Shown: one piece after another, positions 15,797 through 23,647 of the stretch | Numbering within the stretch: the first letter of the stretch is position 1 | How the letters are laid out: the number at the start of each line of letters is the position of its first letter | Made by a program: the position numbers and the translations under genes | Source of the DNA: Duganella sacchari | Lineage (GTDB): Bacteria > Pseudomonadota > Gammaproteobacteria > Burkholderiales > Burkholderiaceae_D | Direction: 5' to 3' | Assembly (NCBI RefSeq): GCF_900143065.1 | Contig: NZ_FRCX01000009.1 | Coordinates: forward strand, 1 to 64,000 | Length of the DNA stretch: 64,000 nt | Notes under the pieces: generated by a model | What the model was told of the DNA's origin: nothing | The model's database searches: none | The model's input: the letters and a program-made list of their open reading frames with translations, nothing else

Positions 15797-16983
15797 GACA
15801 TATCTCCAGCCAGATCAAAGATCGGCATATACAGCAGTACCACGATGGCGCCGACCACCAGGCCGATGGCCGCCATCAGCAGCGGTTCAAAAGTACGGGT
15901 AAAGCGTTCGATCCAGCGGCTGATTTCACCGTCGTAAAACGCTGCGGACTGGGTCAGCATCGGTCCCATGTCGCCGGTGCGCTCGCCCACGCGCAGCATG
16001 CGCAGCGAGATCGGTGTGGTCAGTTGTGCGGCGTCAAATGCGGTCGACAGCGGCAAGCCGGATTCCACGGCGGCGCGCGCCGTTTGCAGGTTGCCGCGCA
16101 TCGCCGCCGACACCATGCCTTGCACCGTTTCAATCGCGTGCACGATGGTGATGCCGCCCTCGCTGAGCATGCCCAGTGTCAGGTATAGCCGCGACAGTTC
16201 GTAGATGCGGACACGCTCGCCGATGCCAGGCAGGCGGCTCAGCAGACGCACCATGCCGCCATTGGCCATGAGCTGGCGCACGCCCAGCACCAGCGTGCCC
16301 AGCACCGCGCCGATGATCGCCAGCAGCAGCGTGGTATGGGCGCCCGCGAACTGGCCCCAGTTCAGCATCTGCTGCGACAGCCACGGCAGGTTGCGGCCCG
16401 CGCCCTGGTACACCTCGGCAAAGCGCGGCACCACATAACCGATCAGGAACAGGCTGACGCCGCCGCCGACCAGCAGCAGGATGCACGGATAGATGGCGGC
16501 CGACACCAGCTTGCCGCGCACCAGGTCGATGCGCTGCTGGTAATCGATGAAACGCGACAGTGAACGCGGCAGGTCGGAGGTGCCCTCGGCCGCCTTGACG
16601 ATGCCGACATACAGCGGCGGGAACAGGTCCGGCTGTTCGGCCAGCACGGCGGAAAAGCGCTGGCCTTCGCGCAGGCCGGCCAGCAGCCGTTCCAGCACGC
16701 CGCGCGTGGCCGGATTGGTTTCCTTCTCCAGCAGCGCCTCCAACCCTTCGACAATGCCCAGGCCCGCCGTCAGCAGCGCCAGCAGCTCCTGGCTGAACAG
16801 CACCAGCGACAGTGCGCGGCGCTTGCCGCCACGGCCTGGCAGGCCGCTGCGCACCGGAGCGATCGAACTCACGAACAAACCGCGCGCTTCCACCTGGCGG
16901 CGCGCGTCCGCCTCATCGCGGCCATCGATCACCAGATGGGAGATGACCATATCGGCCGACAAAGTACGGACATCAAACTGCAT
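15793..16983 (-). CDS. gspF: type II secretion inner-membrane platform protein GspF
   Basis: 396 residues with the duplicated GspF/PilC helical domain. The first copy carries LVLFSQELLALLTAGLGIVEGLEALLEKE and the second IYELSRLYLTLGMLSEGGITIVHAIET. Three long membrane segments are seen (about residues 160-185, 210-235, 365-390). It is the polytopic assembly platform that the ATPase works on. It lies 25 bases after the major pseudopilin gene and overlaps gspE. Confidence 0.94.
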   Translation of the reverse strand: MQFDVRTLSADMVISHLVIDGRDEADARRQVEARGLFVSSIAPVRSGLPGRGGKRRALSLVLFSQELLALLTAGLGIVEGLEALLEKETNPATRGVLERLLAGLREGQRFSAVLAEQPDLFPPLYVGIVKAAEGTSDLPRSLSRFIDYQQRIDLVRGKLVSAAIYPCILLLVGGGVSLFLIGYVVPRFAEVYQGAGRNLPWLSQQMLNWGQFAGAHTTLLLAIIGAVLGTLVLGVRQLMANGGMVRLLSRLPGIGERVRIYELSRLYLTLGMLSEGGITIVHAIETVQGMVSAAMRGNLQTARAAVESGLPLSTAFDAAQLTTPISLRMLRVGERTGDMGPMLTQSAAFYDGEISRWIERFTRTFEPLLMAAIGLVVGAIVVLLYMPIFDLAGDMS

Positions 16984-17008
16984 GGGTGCGGCTTTCTAGG
17001 GGTGTGGC

Positions 17009-17452
17009 TTATTGCGAGCTGATGTCGGCGTCTTCACCCGTGCCACCTGACTGGCCATCGCGGCCCAGCGAGGTAATCTCAAATTCGCTCTTGGTGCCTG
17101 GCGCCTTGTACTGGTAAGGGTGGCCCCATGGATCCGGCGGAATGCCTTTTTTCAGGTAGGGACCGTTCCATTTGGCGCCGGCCGTGGCGGGCGCGGTAAT
17201 CAGCGCACCCAGGCCCTCTTCCGTGGTCGGATAGCGGCCGACGTCGAGGCGGTAGGTATCCAGCGATTTCTCAAACGCCTCGATCTGCGCCTTGGCGATG
17301 GTGACTTCCGATTTACCCAGCTGGGCAAAGTATTTCGGTCCAACATACGCTGCCAGCAAACCGATGATGACGATAACCACCAGCAGTTCCAGCAAGGTGA
17401 AGCCAGCTGCCTTGTGCGCGCTGGTCTTGCGGCCATTCTTTACAACTTCCAT
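17009..17452 (-). CDS. gspG: major pseudopilin GspG
   Basis: 147 residues with prepilin site AAGFTLLELLVVIVIIGLLAAYVGPKYF (cleavage after Gly17, Glu5 present). The GspG body is typical: LDTYRLDVGRYPTTEEGLGAL, WNGPYLKKGIPPDPWGHPYQYKAPG, and FEITSLGRDGQSGGTGEDADISSQ, which includes the calcium-site Asp region of GspG. It is the first gene of the secretion run and probably the main pseudopilus subunit. It begins 77 bases after the EpsA-like gene. Confidence 0.95.
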   Translation of the reverse strand: MEVVKNGRKTSAHKAAGFTLLELLVVIVIIGLLAAYVGPKYFAQLGKSEVTIAKAQIEAFEKSLDTYRLDVGRYPTTEEGLGALITAPATAGAKWNGPYLKKGIPPDPWGHPYQYKAPGTKSEFEITSLGRDGQSGGTGEDADISSQ

Positions 17453-17529
17453 CCCAGGTACTCCTCAGCGTTAAGCCCGCCGGCTCAAAGCCAGAGGCTA
17501 CCATGCGCTTTGCACTTCCGACAATCTTT

Positions 17530-18330
17530 TTATGCCGCGCGCGCCAGTGGTAGCGGTGCCCGGTCGAATAAATGCAACGCCATGCCACGCGCGATGGCCT
17601 GTGCGCGGTTGGACACGCCCAGCAAGCGGTACAAACGCTGCAGATGGTTTTTGACCGTCAGGCCGCTGATGCCGAGGATCAGGCCGATTTCTTCGTTGCT
17701 TTTGCCTTCGCGCACCCAGTGCAGGATTTCCGCCTCGCGCGCGCTGACCGGCCGCGCCAGCGTGCCGACCCGCGCCTGCGCCTGCTGGCGGTTGATGCGT
17801 TGCAAACTCATGTGCAGATACGGCAGCAGCAGTTCCAGGAAGTAGGCCTGGCGCGGCTGCGGCCGGTGCGGCAGGCCAAACAGCACAAAGAAGGTGGAAC
17901 CGCCCGGCAGGCGTTCCGAGCCATGCAGCAGCAGGTTCTCCATGCCCAGCTCGCGCAGCTCGCCCTGGAACGGCGCCAGGCCCTGGCCGGCTTTGGGCGC
18001 ATCGGCGCCGGGTCCCGCATCCAGCATGGCCGGCAGGCGCCCGCTGTGGCGACAGTGGCGCGCCAGACGCAGCGCCAGGCCATCGTCACGGTTGCTGAGG
18101 CGGCTGCGCAGTTCGGCATCCAGCACCGTGCTGTGCAGGCACTCGACGTGCTGCAGCTCGTCCTGCGCGCCCAGTTGCAGGCAGACCATAACCTGGTGCG
18201 GCAGCAGGCTCTGCAACTGCCCCTGGGTCCACAGGAAGAACTGGCGCGCATCCTGCACCGGCAATGCGGCCTCGATCGCGTGCAGCAGGTATTCCTGTTC
18301 CAGCTTGCTCAGTATGACCAGCTGTTCCAT
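17530..18330 (-). CDS. epsA: LuxR-type regulator of the EpsA (exosortase-associated) family
   Basis: 266 residues. The N-terminal 180 residues form a sensor-like domain (LHAIEAALPVQDARQFFLWTQGQLQSLLPH; FFVLFGLPHRPQPRQAYFLELLLPYLHMSLQR). The C-terminus is a LuxR helix-turn-helix: SAREAEILHWVREGKSNEEIGLILGISGLTVKNHLQRLY (about 195-235). This matches the EpsA regulators that accompany exosortase-B exopolysaccharide loci. Here it is about 26 kb from epsI and next to a secretion operon. ATG 18330 is chosen; a GTG two codons upstream also overlaps the response-regulator stop. It likely activates eps and/or the secretion genes (inference). Confidence 0.8.
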   Translation of the reverse strand: MEQLVILSKLEQEYLLHAIEAALPVQDARQFFLWTQGQLQSLLPHQVMVCLQLGAQDELQHVECLHSTVLDAELRSRLSNRDDGLALRLARHCRHSGRLPAMLDAGPGADAPKAGQGLAPFQGELRELGMENLLLHGSERLPGGSTFFVLFGLPHRPQPRQAYFLELLLPYLHMSLQRINRQQAQARVGTLARPVSAREAEILHWVREGKSNEEIGLILGISGLTVKNHLQRLYRLLGVSNRAQAIARGMALHLFDRAPLPLARAA

Positions 18331-18332
18331 GC

Positions 18333-19031
18333 TCACGCCTGGGCCGCGACGAAGCGGTAGCCGCTGCCGCGCACGGTTTCGATGCGCTGCTGGTAGCCGC
18401 TTGGCTGCAGCGCGCTGCGCAGGCGGCCGACATGGGTATCGACGGTGCGCTCATCCAGGTAGGAACCACTGCCCCACACCTGGTCCAGCAGCTGGGCACG
18501 CGTGTGCACGCGCTCCGGATGGCTCATCAGGAAGTTCAGCAGCTTGAATTCGACGCGGCCCAGCGCCAGCTCGCGCGCGCCGGCCGTTACGCGCTGGGTA
18601 CACGGATCGAGCCGCAGGCCGGCCAGCTGTACCGGCGCGTCGGCCGGCGATTGCGGCTGCCAGCGGCGCAGCAGGCAATGCACGCGCGCCACCATCTCGC
18701 GCGGGCTGAAGGGCTTGGTCATGTAGTCATCGGCGCCGCTTTCCAGCGCCATGATCTTGTCGTGCTCGCCGCAGCGCGCGGTCACCATCATCATCGGCAG
18801 GCCGCGCGTGCGCGACTGCGCGCGCAAGCGGCGCACCAGCGACAGGCCGGACTGGCCCGGCAGATTCCAGTCCAGCAGCACCATGTCGGGCAGCTGGTCT
18901 TCCAGCATCAGCAAGGCGCTTTCGGCGTCCGCCGCGCGGCTGATCTGGTGGCCCGCCATGCCGAGATTCAGGGCGATCAGCTCCTGGATTGCTGGCGTGC
19001 TTTCAACGATGAGAATGTGAGCGGCTGGCAT
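18333..19031 (-). CDS. OmpR/PhoB-type response regulator
   Basis: 232 residues. The receiver domain (1-120) has the phosphoacceptor in DMVLLDWNLPGQSGL, switch Thr in MMMVTA, and Lys in DDYMTKPFSPREMV. The winged-helix DNA-binding domain (about 135-230) contains VEFKLLNFLMSHPERVHTRAQLLDQVWG and DERTVDTHVGRLRSAL. All key residues are present. No histidine kinase gene is adjacent. Its end overlaps the EpsA-like gene start, so the two regulators are made together. AGGGAA precedes the ATG. Confidence 0.93.
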   Translation of the reverse strand: MPAAHILIVESTPAIQELIALNLGMAGHQISRAADAESALLMLEDQLPDMVLLDWNLPGQSGLSLVRRLRAQSRTRGLPMMMVTARCGEHDKIMALESGADDYMTKPFSPREMVARVHCLLRRWQPQSPADAPVQLAGLRLDPCTQRVTAGARELALGRVEFKLLNFLMSHPERVHTRAQLLDQVWGSGSYLDERTVDTHVGRLRSALQPSGYQQRIETVRGSGYRFVAAQA

Positions 19032-19110
19032 AGCGGTTCCCTGTAAAGGAAATACTATGCAATAAGCAATGTGGCTTTACTAATATGATTTCTTTGATAG
19101 ATTTAGAGTT

Positions 19111-19130
19111 TTTACGTATAAATACGTAAA
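19111..19130. promoter_or_regulatory. Perfect 8-bp palindrome upstream of the response regulator
   Basis: TTTACGTA (19111-19118), spacer TAAA, TACGTAAA (19123-19130). It lies 80 bases upstream of the response-regulator ATG and next to the terminator of the neighbouring PEP-CTERM gene. It could be an operator for this regulator pair or another repressor. Confidence 0.5.
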
Positions 19131-19154
19131 AAAGCGCACCCGAAGGTGCGCTTT
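19131..19154 (-). terminator. Rho-independent terminator of the PEP-CTERM gene
   Basis: AAAGCGCACC (19131-19140), loop CGAA, GGTGCGCTTT (19145-19154): a perfect 10-bp stem. On the minus strand it is followed by a T-run, so it ends transcription of the gene at 19171-19803. Confidence 0.88.
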
Positions 19155-19170
19155 GGGGAAGAGCAATAAA

Positions 19171-19803
19171 TTAAGCCTGTTGGCGGCGGCGCGCAAAGCC
19201 CAGCAGCGCAAGGCCGCCAGCCAGCATGGCCCACGTGGTCGGCTCTGGCACTGGCGTGGTCACCACGCCCGAACCGAATACTTCGCTGGCCACACTGCCC
19301 TGGCCGCCTGGCGTGAGCGACGGCGTCCAGTTCAGGCTCAGCAGGCTGCCATTGACGTTGCTGCTATTGCCCAGCAGCGTCTGTTTGTCGCTGCCAAACA
19401 ACGATACCGACAGCGTCGAGCCAAACTGGGCGGACGGATCGGCGTCGCCGCTGAAGGCGACGTCGAAGCTGACCTTGCCTTTGCTGAAGTCCACCGCGTG
19501 GAACAGGTCGTTGTAGCCGCCCGCCACGTTCTCGATGCGGAAGCCGGTCAGCAGCGAGCCCGTCACGTTCGACAGCTCGGCGTCAGCGCTGCTACCCCAG
19601 TTGCCGAAGTTGCTCAGGTTGGCAAAGGTGCTCACCGCGCCCAGCGGCGAGCTGTTGAGCTGGATGTCGATATAGCCGTTGCTGCCATAGCTGCCGGTAT
19701 TCAGTTCGACATGCAGCGTGCCGGCAGCGGAGGCCAGGCTGGCGCAGGCGGCCAGTGCCAGCGCCATCACGGCGCGGCGGAAGTTGAGTGCTTGGTTAAA
19801 CAT
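19171..19803 (-). CDS. PEP-CTERM protein (resembles family NF038129)
   Basis: 210 residues: signal peptide (MFNQALNFRRAVMALALAACASLASA), a beta-sandwich-like region (GTLHVELNTGSYGSNGYIDIQLN; NDLFHAVDFSKGKVSFDVAFSGD; STLSVSLFGSDKQTLL), and the C-terminal signal VPEPTTWAMLAGGLALLGFARRRQ. The body recalls the PEP-CTERM family catalogued as NF038129. It is probably exported and processed by exosortase. It lies 14 bases downstream of the nuclease gene on the same strand, so the two may share a transcript. Confidence 0.86.
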   Translation of the reverse strand: MFNQALNFRRAVMALALAACASLASAAGTLHVELNTGSYGSNGYIDIQLNSSPLGAVSTFANLSNFGNWGSSADAELSNVTGSLLTGFRIENVAGGYNDLFHAVDFSKGKVSFDVAFSGDADPSAQFGSTLSVSLFGSDKQTLLGNSSNVNGSLLSLNWTPSLTPGGQGSVASEVFGSGVVTTPVPEPTTWAMLAGGLALLGFARRRQQA

Positions 19804-19817
19804 GATCGTGTGCTTTC

Positions 19818-22800
19818 TTAGAAGTTACCGCTGTAAATTTTGACTGCCGAGTAAGTGACGCTGCCGGTGCCGGTCTTGGTAAACGCGGTCGGCACGGTCA
19901 GGCTCGCGCCTGGGGCCAGCGTGGCTTGGTTAATGGTCAGGTAAGGCGAACCGTCATGGCTGCCGTTGCTGCCCACCAGCGTGGCGCCGGCCACCAGACC
20001 ATCGAACTGCACCTGGAACGGGCCGCTCAGCGCGGTGCTGCCAGTGTTGGTCAGGGTGACGTTGCCGGTCCACTTGGCGGTGGCGCGGTTGTACACCACG
20101 GGCGCAGCCACGGTGCGGATGCTGGCGCTGACGTCGGTGTTTGGCGCTTGCAGGTTGAGGCTGATGACCACAGGGTCATGGTCCGACGCGCGGTAAGGCG
20201 CGCTGGTGTATTTGTCCTGCGGCTTGCCGTCGGTGTTGTAGTCGATCACGGTCGGTTCATCCGCATTGTTGTGCCATTCCGCTGCATCCACCACTTGCGG
20301 GCTCAGCGCCGGGCTCGCCAGCGCGTGGTCCAGGTAACCGGTTTCGCCGTTGAACACGAACGAGTACGGCATGTTGCCGCTGCCGCGCACGAAGCGCTCC
20401 AGCTGGTTGACGTAGCCGGTGGCGGTGATGGCAGCGATCGGGTCTTCAAAGCCGTAGGAGTTGAAGTCGCCAATCAGCAGCACGCGCGCATCGTTGGCCG
20501 AGGCTACCACTTGCGGCACGAAGCTGTTCACCAGACGCTTGGCCTGCTGGATACGGGTGGCGTTCCAGCAGCTCTGGCTGTCGTTCTGGTCGGCGTCCGC
20601 GCCGCCGGTCGGGCAGCTGCCCTTGGATTTCAGGTGGTTGACTACCAGCGTGAACTTGGCGCCGTTGGCGGCACGGAAGGTCTGCGCCATCGGCGGACGG
20701 TTGTTGATGGCGTCAGCGTCCGACAGCGCGCCGCCCACCAGCGTCAGTGCCGACGGTTTGTAGATCATGGCCACGCGGATGGCGTCGGTGCCGGTCGCGG
20801 CTGGCTTCGGTACCACGGCATAGGTTTTCAGGCCGGTGCCGGGCGCGATCGCATCGTTGAGCGCATCGACCAGTTTGGTGACGGTGTACTCGCCGCTGTT
20901 CTGAATTTCCATCAGGCCGTAGACGTCGGCGTTGATGGCCTTGAGTTCGCCCACGATCTTGGCGGTCTGACGGTTGAACTCGTTCAGATTGTCGGCGCCG
21001 CGGCAGTTCGATTTCGAGATGCTGCTGCCCAGCGAGCAGCCGGCATTGGTGTTGCCGGCCACATCGGTGCCGTTGGTGAAGGTGGTGAAGTAGTTCAGCA
21101 CGTTGGCGCTGGCCACTTTGATGTTGCCGGCCGCCAGCGCTGGCGGCGCCGTGCGGGGATTATCCTGCGAGAACACCGGTGCTTCGGTTGGCTGCAGCTT
21201 GAAGCCCGCACCGCCGCCGCCCTTGGCGCCAAAGTCCACCACGCCGGTCAGGCCGGACACGGTGTCGCCCGCGCGCAGCGAGCCATCGTCGCCCAGGTAG
21301 GGGATGGTGGTCGGCGTGGTGAAGATGCCGTCGTCGAGGATGATCTGGTTGCGCTGGTTGGCGGCCGCTTGCGCGATCGCTTCCGGCGTGCCCGGACGAT
21401 AGCGGTTGGAGGCGATTTCCAGACGGCCCGAGGACAGCGTCACTTCGCCGCGCGTGCCCAGGAACTCCAGCTGCGATACGGTCAGCGGCTGGCTGAAGCG
21501 CACCAGCATGCCTTCCACCTGGCCCAGGTTGGCGTGCGGCAGCTGGACATTGGTTGGCGTGACGCTAATGCCGCCGGCCAGCTTGGCGATGTTGGTGATG
21601 GTGGTCAGTTCGGTGTACGAACGGCTGGCGCCGGACGGGGTGTATTCGCTGACGGTGCCGGTGATGCGGATTTTGTCGCCGACCTGCACGGTGCCGATAT
21701 TGCCGGCCGTGGTGAACACAAACATGCCGTCCGAGGTCAGCGGATTGCCGTCGCCGTCCGGGTCCTGGAGGAAGAAGCCGGAGCCGACCTTGGCCGTGAC
21801 CACGCCTTCGGTGGTCTGCACGGTGCCGGCGTAAGGGCTGGCATCGCCCTCGCCCTGGATCTGCGGAATGGTGTGGGTGATGCCGGCCGGTGCGCTGATC
21901 GCCACGCTGATCGCGCAGCTGGCTTCCTGCGTCTGGTCGTTGCCGAACTTGACGGTGACCGGATAGGTGCCGGCCTTGACGCTGGCTGCCACGTTCAGGC
22001 TGGCGGTGGCGACGCCACCCGCTGCCGACGCCGGCTGGAAGTTGACCAGGCTGATGCCAGGCACCGCCGCCGAGGTGATGATGGCGCTGTTGACGATGCC
22101 GTCGGCATCGGTGGCGCTGAGGTCGGCAACGCCGTTGACGCCAAACGCCAGCGACAGGTTGCCCGGGCAGGTGGCCACGATCGGTGGCGCGGTCGGCGCG
22201 CCGCACACATTGAGGGCGCTGGCGCGGTTGCGCGGCGCCGGCGCGCCGCTGCTGAAGTCGGCGCCGTTGTTGTCGGTGTCGGTGCAACCGCCGGCAGCGC
22301 GCAGGGCCGCCGTGGTGTTGCTCAGGGTCGGCGCCACCGTGCCTTCAAAATAGCTGGCCGTGCCAAAGCCGATCAGGTCGGCAAAGCTGCCCACCGCCGG
22401 CGAACCGCCCGCCAGCGCTGCGGTACCGGCCACCAGCGCCACCTTGCCGGTGGTGCCGCTCAGCGCCAGGGTGCCGGTCGTATCCGGGGTCGGCAGGTCG
22501 TCGGTGCCGCCGGTGCCGACGGCTTCCTGCACCAGGAAGTACTGGCCAGGCTGCAGCACGGTATTGCCGCTCAGCTTGGTCACCTGCCAGCTGGTGCCGG
22601 CCGCGCTGGCGTATTGCACGCTCCAGCCGCTGATGTCCACGGCGGTGCTGCCGCGGTTGAACAGTTCAATAAAGTCGTTCTTGTATTTGGCGCCGGAATT
22701 GCCACCACCGCCATACACCTGGCTGATCACCACCTGGGATGACACTGGAGCAACGGCAACAGCGGCGGCGTGGGCCGACAGACCGGCCAACAGGGCGGCG

Positions 22801-22841
22801 GCCATCACGGTGCGCGCCGGCGGAGGGAGAATTTTTTTCAT
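19818..22841 (-). CDS. ExeM/NucH-family extracellular endonuclease
   Basis: 1007 residues. Signal peptide (1-28). A lamin-tail domain follows (VVISQVYGGGGNSGAKYKND..IELFNRGSTAVDISGW, about 32-150), then an Ig-like stretch and an OB-fold-like region (GDKIRITGTVSEY). The endonuclease/exonuclease/phosphatase domain spans about 573-890: SANVLNYF, GLMEIQNSG, VVNHLKSKG, LIGDFNSYGFEDP, and SDHDPVVISLNL, carrying the metal and catalytic Asn, Glu, His and Asp. A C-terminal beta domain ends in YSAVKIYSGNF, with no PEP-CTERM signal. It degrades extracellular DNA, giving phosphate and shaping the biofilm. The upstream promoter looks PhoB-dependent. Confidence 0.92.
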   Translation of the reverse strand: MKKILPPPARTVMAAALLAGLSAHAAAVAVAPVSSQVVISQVYGGGGNSGAKYKNDFIELFNRGSTAVDISGWSVQYASAAGTSWQVTKLSGNTVLQPGQYFLVQEAVGTGGTDDLPTPDTTGTLALSGTTGKVALVAGTAALAGGSPAVGSFADLIGFGTASYFEGTVAPTLSNTTAALRAAGGCTDTDNNGADFSSGAPAPRNRASALNVCGAPTAPPIVATCPGNLSLAFGVNGVADLSATDADGIVNSAIITSAAVPGISLVNFQPASAAGGVATASLNVAASVKAGTYPVTVKFGNDQTQEASCAISVAISAPAGITHTIPQIQGEGDASPYAGTVQTTEGVVTAKVGSGFFLQDPDGDGNPLTSDGMFVFTTAGNIGTVQVGDKIRITGTVSEYTPSGASRSYTELTTITNIAKLAGGISVTPTNVQLPHANLGQVEGMLVRFSQPLTVSQLEFLGTRGEVTLSSGRLEIASNRYRPGTPEAIAQAAANQRNQIILDDGIFTTPTTIPYLGDDGSLRAGDTVSGLTGVVDFGAKGGGGAGFKLQPTEAPVFSQDNPRTAPPALAAGNIKVASANVLNYFTTFTNGTDVAGNTNAGCSLGSSISKSNCRGADNLNEFNRQTAKIVGELKAINADVYGLMEIQNSGEYTVTKLVDALNDAIAPGTGLKTYAVVPKPAATGTDAIRVAMIYKPSALTLVGGALSDADAINNRPPMAQTFRAANGAKFTLVVNHLKSKGSCPTGGADADQNDSQSCWNATRIQQAKRLVNSFVPQVVASANDARVLLIGDFNSYGFEDPIAAITATGYVNQLERFVRGSGNMPYSFVFNGETGYLDHALASPALSPQVVDAAEWHNNADEPTVIDYNTDGKPQDKYTSAPYRASDHDPVVISLNLQAPNTDVSASIRTVAAPVVYNRATAKWTGNVTLTNTGSTALSGPFQVQFDGLVAGATLVGSNGSHDGSPYLTINQATLAPGASLTVPTAFTKTGTGSVTYSAVKIYSGNF

Positions 22842-22889
22842 GAACTGTCCTGGAATATTAACAAATTGACTTTGAAGCTTGCAATTTGC

Positions 22890-22923
22890 ATATTAGGACT
22901 TCGTCATGACGGCATCATGACGC
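22890..22923 (-). promoter_or_regulatory. Pho-box-like promoter of the extracellular nuclease gene
   Basis: On the minus strand two 7-base direct repeats, GCGTCAT (22923-22917) and CCGTCAT (22912-22906), have an 11-base period. They match the PhoB unit CTGTCAT in five of seven bases or better. Exactly ten bases further lies a -10-like TAATAT (22895-22890). This is the layout of PhoB-activated promoters that lack a -35 box. The same bases also form an 8-bp inverted repeat, CGTCATGA/TCATGACG. Confidence 0.6.
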
Positions 22924-23018
22924 AGGCTTAGTCCGTTCAGACTAAAGCTGCGCGTGTGCGGCGTCCGTGATTTGCCATAGCAATTTATGGAGAACGTGCT
23001 ACACTGATTACCACAGTG

Positions 23019-23039
23019 AAATATTAGTTTCTAATATTT
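23019..23039. promoter_or_regulatory. 9-bp inverted repeat just upstream of a PEP-CTERM gene
   Basis: AAATATTAG (23019-23027), loop TTT, CTAATATTT (23031-23039), ending 11 bases before the ATG at 23051. An extended -10-like TGCTACACT lies at 22997-23005, so the repeat would sit at the start of the transcript. It could be an operator or a leader hairpin that limits translation; no clear ribosome site is seen before the ATG. Confidence 0.45.
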
Positions 23040-23050
23040 AATCGAATCCC

Positions 23051-23647
23051 ATGAAAACCTGCCTGCCTTGTCGCCTCCTGCTTTGTGCTGCCACGCTGAC
23101 GTTCAGCGGTCTTGCGTCGGCAGGTGGCGCGGTATCGGCGCCGGCCTCGCCGTCCCCTTGTCTGAGCCAGCCCGGCACCGCGCTCACGCCAGCGCAGCAG
23201 CAAGAACAGCTGCGGCAAACCTGGCGCCGGCATTGCTACCTGGCCGATGCAGAAGCGGCCGACACTGAACTGCAGATGAAGGCTGCGGACCAGCCGCAGG
23301 ACGAGGCGCTCAAACTGCTCGATGACCTACCGGGCACCCACCGTTCACTGGGCGGCCCGGGCACCACGCCGGTAGACAGCTGGATGACGGTCAGGCACGG
23401 TGATGGCGACAGCAATCTGTGGCGCGCGGATGGCGGCCCTGGCAGCTGGTCCGCTTACGCCAATCCGCCCTATCAGCATGGCGAGCACTACCGTCCCATG
23501 TCGACCGAGGGCGCCGCCCTTCCCGCCGTACCCGAGCCGCAACAGTACGGCATGCTGCTGAGCGGACTACTGCTGCTTGGCGCCGCGCTATGCCGGCGGC
23601 ACTGGCGCCTCAACGCCGGTAAGGCGCGGCGAGCGGCTCGCCAATAA
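23051..23647 (+). CDS. PEP-CTERM protein of unknown family
   Basis: 198 residues: signal peptide (about 1-25), a low-complexity Pro/Ala/Gln region with a helix (TPAQQQEQLRQTWRRHCYLADAEAADTELQMKAA), a Gly/Pro/Tyr-rich part (NLWRADGGPGSWSAYANPPYQHGEHY), then VPEPQQYGMLLSGLLLLGAALCRRHWR, a clear PEP-CTERM signal followed by an unusually long basic tail. The internal domain was not recognised. Its 3' end overlaps the convergent gene at 23610 by 38 bases. Confidence 0.72.
   Translation: MKTCLPCRLLLCAATLTFSGLASAGGAVSAPASPSPCLSQPGTALTPAQQQEQLRQTWRRHCYLADAEAADTELQMKAADQPQDEALKLLDDLPGTHRSLGGPGTTPVDSWMTVRHGDGDSNLWRADGGPGSWSAYANPPYQHGEHYRPMSTEGAALPAVPEPQQYGMLLSGLLLLGAALCRRHWRLNAGKARRAARQ

Noticed and set aside
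13529..15937. 802-residue open frame opposite the GspE region
   Set aside because: It spans several intact minus-strand genes and has shadow-like composition.
19926..22742. 938-residue open frame opposite the nuclease gene
   Set aside because: Arg/His/Gly-rich shadow typical of high-G+C antisense frames; the minus-strand frame has clear domains and motifs.
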